In this document: in pieces, positions 25,810-34,375 of the stretch
How positions within the stretch are numbered: the first letter of the stretch is position 1
Layout: each line of letters begins with the position of its first letter
Source: Flavobacteriaceae bacterium Ap0902
GTDB taxonomy: Bacteria; Bacteroidota; Bacteroidia; Flavobacteriales; Weeksellaceae
Assembly (NCBI GenBank): GCA_009835005.1
Contig: WTFG01000006.1
Coordinates: 124,001-188,000, forward strand
Reading direction: 5' to 3'
DNA length: 64,000 nucleotides
The notes under the pieces: model-generated
Told to the model about the DNA's origin: nothing
The model's input: only the letters and a program-made list of their open reading frames with translations
Database searches by the model: none
Translations under genes and position numbers: made by a program

Positions 25810-26973
25810 ATGAAAAAGAATTCAGCGAATGATGTCTTTTGGACTAGTGGTAATGGCAAAGATTTTTTAGAATGGGCAAATATATCCTTGGATGATTTAA
25901 AACAAAAGGATACATATAGTCCAGAATTGTTTTATGAATATGACGAGCAAGTAGACGAACTCACAAGTAAATGGCTTCAGAATGGAGATTTCAAAAAGAT
26001 TATGCAGTCACTGCATCAATCAGAAAGTAATCCATCAGAACTACCCCTAACTTATTTAAACTGGAAAGAGCGATTCAATGACATTCCAGGTTGGGTAGAT
26101 ATGGAATTAATCGAGCAAGGATGTAATCTCTCTGAAAGAAGTGGACTTAATGGCTTATTGGTTCTTCGTAATTTTGCACTGTTAGGAGGCTACAATTTTG
26201 TAAATCTTACCAAACCTCTCGTAGTTACAGGTGCACTAGAAAAAGGTGCTGTTCACAGGTTATACTACACACTTAATTTTTGGATAGAAGTCTCTAGAAA
26301 TGGAGTCAACAGCCAACAGCGCAGGCGTGAGGCATGTATTCAAACCAGGCTTGTACATGCTGTTTCTAGATTAAATATTTTAAAAAAACAACCTGATTGG
26401 AATCAAGATTTATACGGTGTTCCCATTAATTTTGCAGATATGGTAGCCACCAATATTGCTTTCACCGTATATTATTTATATGGCTTAGACCGTTTGAATT
26501 TTTCTTACACAGCAGCGGAAGAGGCGGGTATATTCCACTTATGGAAATACGTCACCTATTTATTAGGGGTACCTTTGGATATGATCCCTAATAACAAAGA
26601 AGAAGCCATTGCATATTTTTATTTTTGGACGCAGTATCAAGGTTCGCCAGACCAAGATTCATTAAAACTTGTACAGGCATTGCTAGAAGAAAATACACCG
26701 ATTGAACTATTAAAATTAGATATCATCAAAAGAAATATGAGTTATATTCATCATAGTATAGCGAATTATTTAATAGATGAAAAAATTAGACGTGATCTTG
26801 AGATTCCCCCAGTGAGATTCAGTAGCATAATACCCAAAGCGATCAAAATGAAGAACAGCGTTCATTCTGGATCCAAGGATGCACAGATCAGAGAAGGCAG
26901 AAAACAACAAGCCAGTATTTTAGAAGATTATAAAAATAGGGCTTCTAAAACTTATTCTGAGTTTTCTAAATAA
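25810..26973 (+). CDS. MpaB/Lcp-like (DUF2236) oxygenase-family protein
   Basis: 387 residues, mainly helical, soluble, without a signal peptide. It carries the DUF2236 signature, including the arginine- and histidine-containing helix Q-T-R-L-V-H-A-V-S-R and the following I-N-F-A-D-M-V-A-T-N-I-A-F. Related proteins are the heme-containing latex-clearing protein Lcp and the fungal MpaB oxygenase, in which an equivalent His ligates heme. Substrate unknown. Single gene ending immediately at a MITE-like repeat. Confidence 0.8.
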   Translation: MKKNSANDVFWTSGNGKDFLEWANISLDDLKQKDTYSPELFYEYDEQVDELTSKWLQNGDFKKIMQSLHQSESNPSELPLTYLNWKERFNDIPGWVDMELIEQGCNLSERSGLNGLLVLRNFALLGGYNFVNLTKPLVVTGALEKGAVHRLYYTLNFWIEVSRNGVNSQQRRREACIQTRLVHAVSRLNILKKQPDWNQDLYGVPINFADMVATNIAFTVYYLYGLDRLNFSYTAAEEAGIFHLWKYVTYLLGVPLDMIPNNKEEAIAYFYFWTQYQGSPDQDSLKLVQALLEENTPIELLKLDIIKRNMSYIHHSIANYLIDEKIRRDLEIPPVRFSSIIPKAIKMKNSVHSGSKDAQIREGRKQQASILEDYKNRASKTYSEFSK

Positions 26974-26974
26974 A

Positions 26975-27107
26975 AAAGTAACTGTCTCAAAATACCGCTT
27001 TTATCACCCCGAATTTATTTCAGGGTCTCATAATAAACTGGTTAGTAATTGATTAATAATCTTAATCAATTATTAACCAGTTTTCAAGGTTTTGAGATGG
27101 CTACTTC
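26975..27107. repeat. MITE-like palindromic repeat R1, copy 1
   Basis: About 133 bases bounded by imperfect terminal inverted repeats (AAAGTAACTGTCTCAAAA and TTTTGAGATGGCTACTTCT). Inside are a small hairpin (CCCCGAA-TTCAGGG) and a long one, AACTGGTTAGTAATTGATTAA with its complement (one mismatch in 21). A second copy is at 33892-34030. It starts four bases after a stop codon and lies between converging genes, so it may also terminate both. Confidence 0.8.
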
Positions 27108-27134
27108 TAATAATATATTAGATGGAACTAACCT

Positions 27135-28847
27135 TTATTGATCTAACTCTTTTTTAAGTGCTTCTATTTTATCCAAAAGTCTCTTTTGAACTTTAACAAA
27201 ATCTTCTGTTTTTTCCAAATCTTCTTTTACAGAGAAATAGAATTTAATTTTAGGTTCTGTCCCAGAAGGTCTTGCTGCAATCTTGCTACCATCCTCTGTA
27301 TAGAAAATCAGCACATTAGATGCTGGTAAATCAATTGATTTCTTTTCGCCCGTTTTTATATCTATTGAATAGCCTTCTTTATAATCATTTAATTTAACGA
27401 CAGGGCTTCCGTCAAAAGATTTTGGTGGATTTGCTCTCCAGTCTGCCATCATTTGTTTGATTTCTTCTGCTCCACTAATGCCTGGTTTTCTAATAGAAAT
27501 TAAATCCTCTTGATACACTTTCGTTTTGTCATAAGCCTCAATCATTTTCTTATAGAAACTGCTGCCTTCTGCTTTGGCTTTTGCAGCGATATGACAGGCT
27601 AATAATGTGGAAGAAACAGAGTCTTTGTCCCTCACAAAATCACCTACCATAAACCCGAAACTTTCTTCACCACCGCCTATAAATTTTTGCTTACCTTCTG
27701 CTTCACGAATCATTTTACCAATCCACTTAAATCCTGTAAGTCCAGTTTTGCATTCCACACCATAGAAATCTGCTAAGTCTAAAAATACATCAGAAGTTAC
27801 AATGGTGGAGCCTATAAATTCGTTCCCATTTATCTTATTTTCTTCCTTTAGTTCTCCTAATAAATAATCTATGAAAACTGTATTGGTTTGATTACCGTTG
27901 AGTAGTGTCATTTTACCGTCCAAATCTCTTACAGCTATGCCCAATCTATCCGCATCTGGATCTGTACCAATGACAATATCTGCATCTACAGTATCTGCTA
28001 ACTCCAAAGCCATTTTTAATGCTTCTGGCTCCTCTGGGTTGGGTGAAACCACCGTTGGGAAGTTTCCGCTAGGTTCTGCTTGTTCCTCGACTAAATGAAC
28101 TTGTTCAAAACCTGCAGTTGTTAGCGCTTCTGGGGTAATAGCTACGGCCGTACCATGAATAGGTGTAAAGACAATTTTTAGATTTTTATATCCAGGTTGG
28201 TCATTTCTAGTACCGTGTTTAATACATTCTTTGATGAAATCATCATCTATTTGGTTATCTAGCGTTTCTATTAAATCTGGATTTCCATCAAATTGAATAT
28301 CCTCTACCTTCACATTTTTAACTTCTTCTATGATTGCTATATCATTGGGTGGAACAATTTGAGCACCATCATTCCAATATACTTTATACCCATTATATTC
28401 TGGGGGATTATGGGATGCCGTGAGTACAATACCCGCATCACATTGCAAGTGGCGAACGACAAAACTGAGCTCTGGGGTAGGTCTAAATCCATCAAAAATA
28501 TAGACCTTGATGCCATTGGCAGATAATACATCCGCTACAATCTGCATGAATTTACGGCTGTTATTACGCACATCATGGGCAATAGCCATTTTTAATTCTT
28601 TGTTGGGGAAACTATTTTTTAGATGATTAGCTAGGCCTTGGGTGGCTGCACCCAACGTATATTTGTTAAGTCTGTTGGTGCCAACACCCATGATACCACG
28701 CATTCCGCCCGTTCCAAATTCTAAATCCTTATAAAATGATTCCTCTAACTCTGGGGAATTAGAATCTATCATGGCTTGTACTGCTTTTCTAGTTTCTGGG
28801 TCATAACTTTCGCTCAACCAAACTTTTGCTCTATCTAAAGTACTCAT
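27135..28847 (-). CDS. Phosphoglucomutase/phosphomannomutase
   Basis: 570 residues, the long alpha-D-phosphohexomutase type. The catalytic phosphoserine is Ser145 in T-A-S-H-N-P. The metal-binding loop is D-P-D-A-D-R-L-G, the sugar-binding loop G-G-E-E-S-F-G-F, and the phosphate-binding loop R-P-S-G-T-E-P-K-I-K-F. Interconverts glucose-1-phosphate and glucose-6-phosphate (or mannose forms). It is last in a four-gene operon, three bases after the DUF2807 lipoprotein gene. Confidence 0.95.
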   Translation of the reverse strand: MSTLDRAKVWLSESYDPETRKAVQAMIDSNSPELEESFYKDLEFGTGGMRGIMGVGTNRLNKYTLGAATQGLANHLKNSFPNKELKMAIAHDVRNNSRKFMQIVADVLSANGIKVYIFDGFRPTPELSFVVRHLQCDAGIVLTASHNPPEYNGYKVYWNDGAQIVPPNDIAIIEEVKNVKVEDIQFDGNPDLIETLDNQIDDDFIKECIKHGTRNDQPGYKNLKIVFTPIHGTAVAITPEALTTAGFEQVHLVEEQAEPSGNFPTVVSPNPEEPEALKMALELADTVDADIVIGTDPDADRLGIAVRDLDGKMTLLNGNQTNTVFIDYLLGELKEENKINGNEFIGSTIVTSDVFLDLADFYGVECKTGLTGFKWIGKMIREAEGKQKFIGGGEESFGFMVGDFVRDKDSVSSTLLACHIAAKAKAEGSSFYKKMIEAYDKTKVYQEDLISIRKPGISGAEEIKQMMADWRANPPKSFDGSPVVKLNDYKEGYSIDIKTGEKKSIDLPASNVLIFYTEDGSKIAARPSGTEPKIKFYFSVKEDLEKTEDFVKVQKRLLDKIEALKKELDQ

Positions 28848-28850
28848 GTT

Positions 28851-29555
28851 TTAATCGTTTAAAATTTCACCATTATCTTTAACCTCCACGTCTTTTTGTG
28901 GGTTTCCTATATATCTTAAATTAGAGTTTTCTAAAACTCTACCTTTTAATTGCTTGTTTACTTTTGCCGTAACCTCTGATTCTCCACTCAGATCAACATC
29001 CATTACTTTCACATCCAGATCTTCTAAATTCACTGTGGCATATTCTTTTGCCTTGAGGTCTACACTTGCCGCAGTACCTGTTAACTCAACTTCTGCCTTG
29101 TTATTAGCCTCGATATCTAGTTCTTTAGCATTTACATTGAATTGTCTGATGATAGATTCATTTTTAGCACCTAACTCTAAGTCATCAAAATTCAATAACT
29201 CAGAACTTTCCATCAATACCTTGCCTGCAATATTGATTTCATCTAATTGGGCATCATAATATAGATACACGACATAGGATTCAAAAGAATTAACCTCCTC
29301 TTTTTCCCCAATATTCAATGTTTTATTTCTAACATAGATATCCATATTGTCTATTAGATTCTTGTGGGTTTGAACACTTAGATAAGAGGAATCATTGGGA
29401 ATCAAAATCAATTTGAATTTCCCTTCTGCCTGGACTTCATTAAAAGAGTCTACTTGGTAATCTTGGGCTATACTAGCATCTCCTTCTCCTGTTAGAGAAC
29501 CGTCACAACCAATTAGTAGTAAGATAATTGGTAAGAACATAAATAATCTATTCAT
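28851..29555 (-). CDS. DUF2807 (GIN head-domain) lipoprotein
   Basis: 234 residues from the ATG at 29555, giving N-R-L-F-M-F-L-P-I-I-L-L-L-I-G-C with a clear lipobox. After this come beta-helix-like strands characteristic of the GIN/DUF2807 adhesin head domain (F-N-E-V-Q-A-E-G-K-F-K-L, repeated A-K-E-L-D-I-E-A and L-S-G-E-S-E-V-T-A). It is probably a cell-surface or periplasmic protein. It sits between a glycosyltransferase gene and phosphoglucomutase. The exact function of the domain in Bacteroidetes is not settled. Confidence 0.85.
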   Translation of the reverse strand: MNRLFMFLPIILLLIGCDGSLTGEGDASIAQDYQVDSFNEVQAEGKFKLILIPNDSSYLSVQTHKNLIDNMDIYVRNKTLNIGEKEEVNSFESYVVYLYYDAQLDEINIAGKVLMESSELLNFDDLELGAKNESIIRQFNVNAKELDIEANNKAEVELTGTAASVDLKAKEYATVNLEDLDVKVMDVDLSGESEVTAKVNKQLKGRVLENSNLRYIGNPQKDVEVKDNGEILND

Positions 29556-29591
29556 AGAAATTTTTTTAGATGACATAAAGGTAGAATTTAA

Positions 29592-30551
29592 TCAGTTAAA
29601 ACCCAAAGTATCGGACACTTGATATTCAGTTTCTGCACCTTTTGATCTAATCGTGATTTCTCCTAAAAAACCAGCAAGAAATAACTGAACTCCTATAATC
29701 ATGCATACCAGAGCCAAATAAAACCAAGCATTATCAGAAACTAATCTAGCCGGTGTTCCTTGATAAACATGGTATAGTTTCTCTGCGCCAATCCAAAAAG
29801 TCATGATGAATCCTAGAATAAACATTAAGCTTCCTAATGCACCAAAGAGATGCATAGGTCTATGACCAAACTTCCCTACAAACCAGAGTGTTATTAAATC
29901 TAAGAATCCATTGACAAACCGGCTACTCCCAAATTTAGAAATTCCATGTTTACGTGCTGTATGTTTTACTTTTTGCTCGCTAATCTTGGTGAAACCAGCA
30001 TTTTTAGCGAGAACGGGTATATAGCGATGCATGTCACTGCGTAAATGAAGCGATTTCACCACTTCTTTTTTATACGCTTTCAGGCCACAATTAAAATCGT
30101 GAAGCGGCAATCCACTTGTTTTTCTAGCAACCGCATTGAATAGCTTGGATGGAATATTTTTAGTTAAAACTGGGTCTTGTCTTTTTTGTTTCCAGCCAGA
30201 AATTAAATGAAGGTTTTCGTCTGTGATTCTTTGGTATAAACCAGGGATTTCTTCTGGAAAATCTTGTAAATCCGCATCCATGGTCACAATAATATCTCCT
30301 TGTGCCATGTTAAAAGCTGCATTCAGTGCTTGGGCTTTTCCATAATTTTTACGGAATCTAATCGCTTTAACTTCTTGAGGAAACAACTGCTGTAAACCTG
30401 TAATTACATCCCAAGAGTTATCTGTACTGCCGTCATCTACAAAAATGATTTCATAACTATAATCTTCATTTAAGACTTCTTTGATTCTTCTATGAAGTTC
30501 AATGAGAGATTCCTCTTCATTTAATAAGGGTATAACAATGCTTAGATTCAT
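29592..30551 (-). CDS. Family 2 glycosyltransferase with two membrane helices
   Basis: 319 residues. The GT2 domain (I-V-I-P-L-L-N-E-E-E-S-L, F-V-D-D-G-S-T-D, the metal-binding D-A-D in T-M-D-A-D-L-Q-D) covers about residues 1-225, and two C-terminal helices (about 233-255 and 268-292) anchor it. This is the layout of DPM1/GtrB-type enzymes, which load a sugar onto polyprenyl phosphate. Its start overlaps the DUF4199 stop as ATGA. The downstream phosphoglucomutase may supply its sugar nucleotide precursor. Confidence 0.93.
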   Translation of the reverse strand: MNLSIVIPLLNEEESLIELHRRIKEVLNEDYSYEIIFVDDGSTDNSWDVITGLQQLFPQEVKAIRFRKNYGKAQALNAAFNMAQGDIIVTMDADLQDFPEEIPGLYQRITDENLHLISGWKQKRQDPVLTKNIPSKLFNAVARKTSGLPLHDFNCGLKAYKKEVVKSLHLRSDMHRYIPVLAKNAGFTKISEQKVKHTARKHGISKFGSSRFVNGFLDLITLWFVGKFGHRPMHLFGALGSLMFILGFIMTFWIGAEKLYHVYQGTPARLVSDNAWFYLALVCMIIGVQLFLAGFLGEITIRSKGAETEYQVSDTLGFN

Positions 30552-31105
30552 TTTTTAGAAGGTGTCGTTTTAATTTTCCATAAAAATGTAATCATCAAGC
30601 CCAAACTCAAATTAAAGAAAGTGATTATCCCTAGAATTAAAGTGAAAACTCTATAAGTGAGTAAATTCGTATTTCTCACGGCCTCTGAATTCACGACTTT
30701 AGCTACTTCTTCATATTCCCCATTCTCTTGAGCTTGTATTAGACTATAATCCAAATATTGCGTTTTGAGTAATTCAATACCATCTGGATCTACATAATAA
30801 TAGTAGGCAAAAATAGCACACAAACTCATGATTCCAGCGATGAAACCTGGTAGGAATGTGAGCTTTAAAACTTTTAAAAATCCTCCGTTATTTTTAGCCG
30901 TCCAGCGCATCATATTATAGGCACCCATAAGAGCATATACAGATGTAATCACAAAAGCGTTGGCTATACTGGTGGCTAAAATATATTGAAAATCAGAAAT
31001 TTGAAAGTATTCATCTGTTTTAAAGAAAAATTGAACTGCAAAAAATATCAGTAGTGTGATTATAAACAGTAATACTGCAGATTTCCGAATAATCGATTTT
31101 AGCAT
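30548..31105 (-). CDS. DUF4199 membrane protein
   Basis: 185 residues with four hydrophobic segments (about 10-28, 40-62, 82-104, 151-176) and a conserved-looking I-A-N-A-F-V-I-T-S-V-Y-A region. It fits DUF4199, common in Bacteroidetes and usually next to a GT2 gene, as here. Function unknown. It is the first gene of a four-gene unit (DUF4199, GT2, DUF2807, phosphoglucomutase) with a -7 box 22 bases upstream. Confidence 0.85.
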   Translation of the reverse strand: MLKSIIRKSAVLLFIITLLIFFAVQFFFKTDEYFQISDFQYILATSIANAFVITSVYALMGAYNMMRWTAKNNGGFLKVLKLTFLPGFIAGIMSLCAIFAYYYYVDPDGIELLKTQYLDYSLIQAQENGEYEEVAKVVNSEAVRNTNLLTYRVFTLILGIITFFNLSLGLMITFLWKIKTTPSKK

Positions 31106-31127
31106 ACCTTAAATTTTAAAAGATTTG

Positions 31128-31135
31128 CAAAGATA
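31128..31135 (-). promoter_or_regulatory. -7 promoter box of the DUF4199 operon
   Basis: TATCTTTG on the minus strand, 22 bases before the ATG at 31105. It probably drives four genes. Confidence 0.5.
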
Positions 31136-31156
31136 GGGCGAAATTTCAACACTGTA

Positions 31157-32011
31157 TTAAAGGGTTGAAATTACGTCCAGAGATTTAGAAATCATCTCAT
31201 CCATCAAGCCATGATAATCCTCAAGAAAATTACCTGTGGTGCGATTCGCTATAATTAAATTAATAGACAGGGCTTTGTGTCCTAATATATTAGAAAATGA
31301 ATAAATGGCAGAGGTTTCCATCTCAAAATTGTCTAAACCACAAGCATGTAATTTATCCAAGAACTCATTATCTAATGATTTTAACCTCACCTCTCTACCT
31401 TGTGGTCCATAAAACCCAGAAAGAGAACCTGTGTTTCCTGCAACATATCCGTCAGAAAACTTATCAAATAATTCTTGGCTGCCCTCTGTAAAATAGAGTA
31501 GTGGTTTGATGTTTTCATAAGGAACTTTGTCTAAGAATTCATTTTTAAAGGATGCATCCTGATGAGCAGGATAGAATTTCATTAATCCATCAAATCCCAC
31601 GCTCAATTTACTTTTAACAAAACTGCCTGCATCAATATTTGGGTTAACAGAGCCAGACGTTCCTAAACGAATGAAATTTAGACTCTTTTTTTCACTTTTG
31701 ATTTGTCTATTTTTTAAGTCGACATTGGCCAATGCATCCAATTCATTGATTACAATATCTATGTTGTCTGTTCCAATACCAGAGGAAATCACCGTAAGTC
31801 TTTTACCATTTTTGGTTCCTGTATGGGTGACAAATTCCCTTTTAGATTTTTTAATTTCTACTTGATCAAAAAATTTAGATACAGTTTCCACGCGTCCTGG
31901 ATCCCCCACTAATATCACCGTATCTGCCATATCTTCTGGCAAAATATTTAAATGGTAAACACTGCCATCTGCATTTAATGGTAATTCTGATGCTAATATG
32001 GTTTTATTCAT
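31157..32011 (-). CDS. Nucleoside phosphorylase (uridine phosphorylase-like)
   Basis: 284 residues of the PNP/UDP superfamily: V-I-L-V-G-D-P-G-R-V-E (phosphate-binding, about residues 31-41), S-S-G-I-G-T-D-N-I-D-I-V, R-L-G-T-S-G-S-V-N-P, and the purine/ribose site N-F-E-M-E-T-S-A-I-Y. It splits a nucleoside with phosphate in salvage. The base preference is not decided by these motifs; uridine is my best guess. It is a different branch from MtnN. It follows the SUI1-like gene by 11 bases, so they share an operon. Confidence 0.88.
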   Translation of the reverse strand: MNKTILASELPLNADGSVYHLNILPEDMADTVILVGDPGRVETVSKFFDQVEIKKSKREFVTHTGTKNGKRLTVISSGIGTDNIDIVINELDALANVDLKNRQIKSEKKSLNFIRLGTSGSVNPNIDAGSFVKSKLSVGFDGLMKFYPAHQDASFKNEFLDKVPYENIKPLLYFTEGSQELFDKFSDGYVAGNTGSLSGFYGPQGREVRLKSLDNEFLDKLHACGLDNFEMETSAIYSFSNILGHKALSINLIIANRTTGNFLEDYHGLMDEMISKSLDVISTL

Positions 32012-32022
32012 AATGTTTTAAT

Positions 32023-32352
32023 TTATCCGCCTACTCGTTTAACGTCCATACCCAAGTCTTTGAGGTATTTCATAATTCTGTCTCTATAGTCACCTTGGAG
32101 TATAATTTGCCCATTTTTGGCAGAGCCTCCAATCCCAAGAAATTTCTTGAGTTCTTTGGCCAGTTGTTTAAAGTCCTCATCATTGCCTGTATAACCTTTT
32201 ATAATTGTGGTGGGTTTGCCATTTCTCTTTTCATAATGACATTCTACCGTATCATGGGGAATCCAAAGACCTTCTTGTTTTTCATCAATTTTGTCATTCT
32301 CTGCTGGCACATGGTCAGGGAATAGATCCTTTAATTTGTCTTTTAAATCCAT
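32023..32352 (-). CDS. SUI1/YciH-family translation initiation factor-like protein
   Basis: 109 residues. The C-terminal SUI1 domain shows the basic loop K-R-N-G-K-P-T-T-I-I-K-G-Y, then L-A-K-E-L-K-K-F-L-G-I-G-G-S-A-K-N-G-Q-I and the closing Y-L-K-D-L-G. Bacterial homologues (YciH) resemble eukaryotic eIF1 and affect start-codon choice. The roughly 50 N-terminal residues are acidic and unconserved. First gene of a pair with the nucleoside phosphorylase. Confidence 0.9.
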   Translation of the reverse strand: MDLKDKLKDLFPDHVPAENDKIDEKQEGLWIPHDTVECHYEKRNGKPTTIIKGYTGNDEDFKQLAKELKKFLGIGGSAKNGQIILQGDYRDRIMKYLKDLGMDVKRVGG

Positions 32353-32614
32353 AGGTTTTGATCGAGTCGTTTTTTTAATTTTGCCTATCTAACTATTAAA
32401 TAAGAAATAAGCTAAATAAAACATGTTGTATTATGATATGTATTATCTTGAAATAAGATTCTCTTTTAAATCAAAGATAATTAATTTTCTATTTTTAAAG
32501 AAGAAACACGCCAGATACTTAAAACAAATAAATTTATAATAATCCTTCAAAAATAGATACCGTCCAACTTGGGGCAGATAAATTTAAAAAGATTTCACCA
32601 TTCATATTATTGGT

Positions 32615-32622
32615 TATCTTTG
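32615..32622 (+). promoter_or_regulatory. -7 promoter box four bases before the RsmB-like ATG
   Basis: TATCTTTG, then TCCT, then the ATG at 32627. This is the same spacing as at 21733 and 53757, predicting a leaderless transcript. Confidence 0.6.
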
Positions 32623-32626
32623 TCCT

Positions 32627-33826
32627 ATGCAAATATTAACACACCACAACCTCTATGTAGGGATGATAGAAGCTCTCAAAATGATTATAGAGGAAGAAGA
32701 ATACACAGATAGAGCGATAGAGAAAATTTTCAAACAAAATAGACTTTGGGGTAGCCGTGACCGTGGATTTGTGGCAGAAATGATTTATGACATGGTACGG
32801 TGGAAAAGAAAAATTAATTTCGTTTCTGGGAATACCTTGAAAAAAAGACATTATTGGGATTTCATTGGCGCTTGGGTTTTAATGAATGATGGTGAGCTTC
32901 CAGATTATGAAGAGTTTCAAGGTTTAAAACGGGATAAAATCCTTGCTGCGATGCGACAAGCCTATAAACACCCAGCTATTCAACATTCTGTTTCAGATGA
33001 ATTAAATGCCATAGGGTTAGCGCAATTAGGAGAGGATTGGTATGCAGAATTAGAAGAATTAAATATTCCAGCTTCTGCGATTATCAGAGTAAATAGTTTG
33101 CGAGCAACTGCGCAAGATGTTAAGGCAGAATTTAGAGATTTAGATATTGAAATTGTTAAACTCAAAAGATATGAAGATGCTTATGCTTTGAGAGAAAAGG
33201 CTAACATCTTCAAGACAGATGCTTTTCAAAAAGGATGGTTTGAGATGCAAGATGCTTCCTCACAATTGGTAGCGCCTTTCTGTGAGGTAGAACCTGGTAT
33301 GCGTGTGGCGGATACTTGTGCTGGAGCAGGTGGGAAAACACTTCATTTAGCTGCTTTAATGCAGAACAAAGGACAAATCATGGCCATGGATATTTATCAA
33401 AATAAATTGAATGAATTAAAAAGAAGAGCTAAGCGAGATGGAGCACATAATATTCAAACCAAATTGATAGATAGCAAACAGTTAAAAAGATGGAAAGGTT
33501 CTTTTGATAGGGTTCTGATTGATGCTCCTTGTACGGGTTCTGGTGTGCTCAAAAGAAATCCAGATGCGAAGTATAAAATTAATAATGAATTTCTAAATAA
33601 TGTAAAAGCTACCCAAGCAGAAGTTCTAGATAATTATTCCAAGTTGATGAAGGATGATGGACTTTTAATGTATGTAACATGCTCTATCTTCCCAGCAGAA
33701 AACGATAAACAAATAGAACATTTCTTGCAAAATCATCCCGAATTTGAATTGAAGGAAGAGAAAAAGATTTGGCCTTCAGAGACAGGATTTGATGGATTTT
33801 ATATGGCGAAATTAGGTAAAAAATAA
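32627..33826 (+). CDS. RsmB-type 16S rRNA (cytosine-5) methyltransferase
   Basis: 399 residues. The N-terminal helical domain (about 1-130) is followed by the SAM-dependent fold: A-D-T-C-A-G-A-G-G-K-T-L-H (about residues 226-238), D-R-V-L-I-D-A-P-C-T-G-S-G (catalytic Cys) and Y-V-T-C-S-I-F-P (second Cys), which identify RNA m5C methyltransferases. It modifies a cytosine in rRNA; exact target unproven. Single gene followed by a MITE-like repeat. Its leader is essentially absent. Confidence 0.9.
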   Translation: MQILTHHNLYVGMIEALKMIIEEEEYTDRAIEKIFKQNRLWGSRDRGFVAEMIYDMVRWKRKINFVSGNTLKKRHYWDFIGAWVLMNDGELPDYEEFQGLKRDKILAAMRQAYKHPAIQHSVSDELNAIGLAQLGEDWYAELEELNIPASAIIRVNSLRATAQDVKAEFRDLDIEIVKLKRYEDAYALREKANIFKTDAFQKGWFEMQDASSQLVAPFCEVEPGMRVADTCAGAGGKTLHLAALMQNKGQIMAMDIYQNKLNELKRRAKRDGAHNIQTKLIDSKQLKRWKGSFDRVLIDAPCTGSGVLKRNPDAKYKINNEFLNNVKATQAEVLDNYSKLMKDDGLLMYVTCSIFPAENDKQIEHFLQNHPEFELKEEKKIWPSETGFDGFYMAKLGKK

Positions 33827-33891
33827 GAGTATACTGGTGATAGCTATTTACAATTATATATATTAAAATAGATTTTGGATTAAATAAATTT

Positions 33892-34030
33892 AAAAGTAGC
33901 TGTCTCAAAGCACCGCTTTTGTTACCCTGAATTTATTTCAGGGTCTCATAATAAACTGGTTATAATAATAATAAGATTCTGAATCGAGCTCAGAATAGCC
34001 AGTTTTTAAGGTTTTGAGACGGCTACTTTT
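33892..34030. repeat. MITE-like palindromic repeat R1, copy 2
   Basis: About 139 bases. Terminal inverted repeats AAAAGTAGCTGTCTCAAA and TTTGAGACGGCTACTTTT agree at 17 of 18 positions. Inside are CCCTGAA-TTTAT-TTCAGGG and AACTGG...CCAGTT. The first 65 bases are close to copy 1, and the loop of the second hairpin differs. It lies between convergent genes. Confidence 0.85.
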
Positions 34031-34055
34031 GTCTTATACAATTTGATATGGTTTA

Positions 34056-34328
34056 TTAATCTTGGTCTGCGCCGCTATAATAATTGTTCTCTTCGTCCTC
34101 TTCTCCAATATTCTCCATTTGATTATCATATTCAGAACCTGGAACATCTAACCCCATACCCATCGTATCGTTATTATCAATTTCGCCTTCTGGCTTGCCT
34201 TGATTGTCTAGTGGAATGTGACTTTCTTGATTATAGATATCCTCATTTTTAGGATAATCCATTTGTTCTAATTTCTTATTTTGTTCCTCTACGCTATCTC
34301 CTTTTGGTTTATTCTCTTTACTTGCCAT
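34056..34328 (-). CDS. Small acidic hydrophilic protein, Bacteroidetes type
   Basis: 90 residues, very acidic and low in hydrophobic content, so probably largely disordered. The C-terminal pattern L-D-V-P-G-S-E-Y-D-N, then I-G-E-E-D-E-E-N-N-Y-Y-S resembles a small conserved protein I have seen in many Bacteroidetes genomes, without a known function. No signal peptide. It is monocistronic, convergent with the methyltransferase gene across the repeat. Confidence 0.75.
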   Translation of the reverse strand: MASKENKPKGDSVEEQNKKLEQMDYPKNEDIYNQESHIPLDNQGKPEGEIDNNDTMGMGLDVPGSEYDNQMENIGEEDEENNYYSGADQD

Positions 34329-34375
34329 AATTTTCTTTTTATTTAAATGTACTCAAAATTTAAACCAAAATAAAA

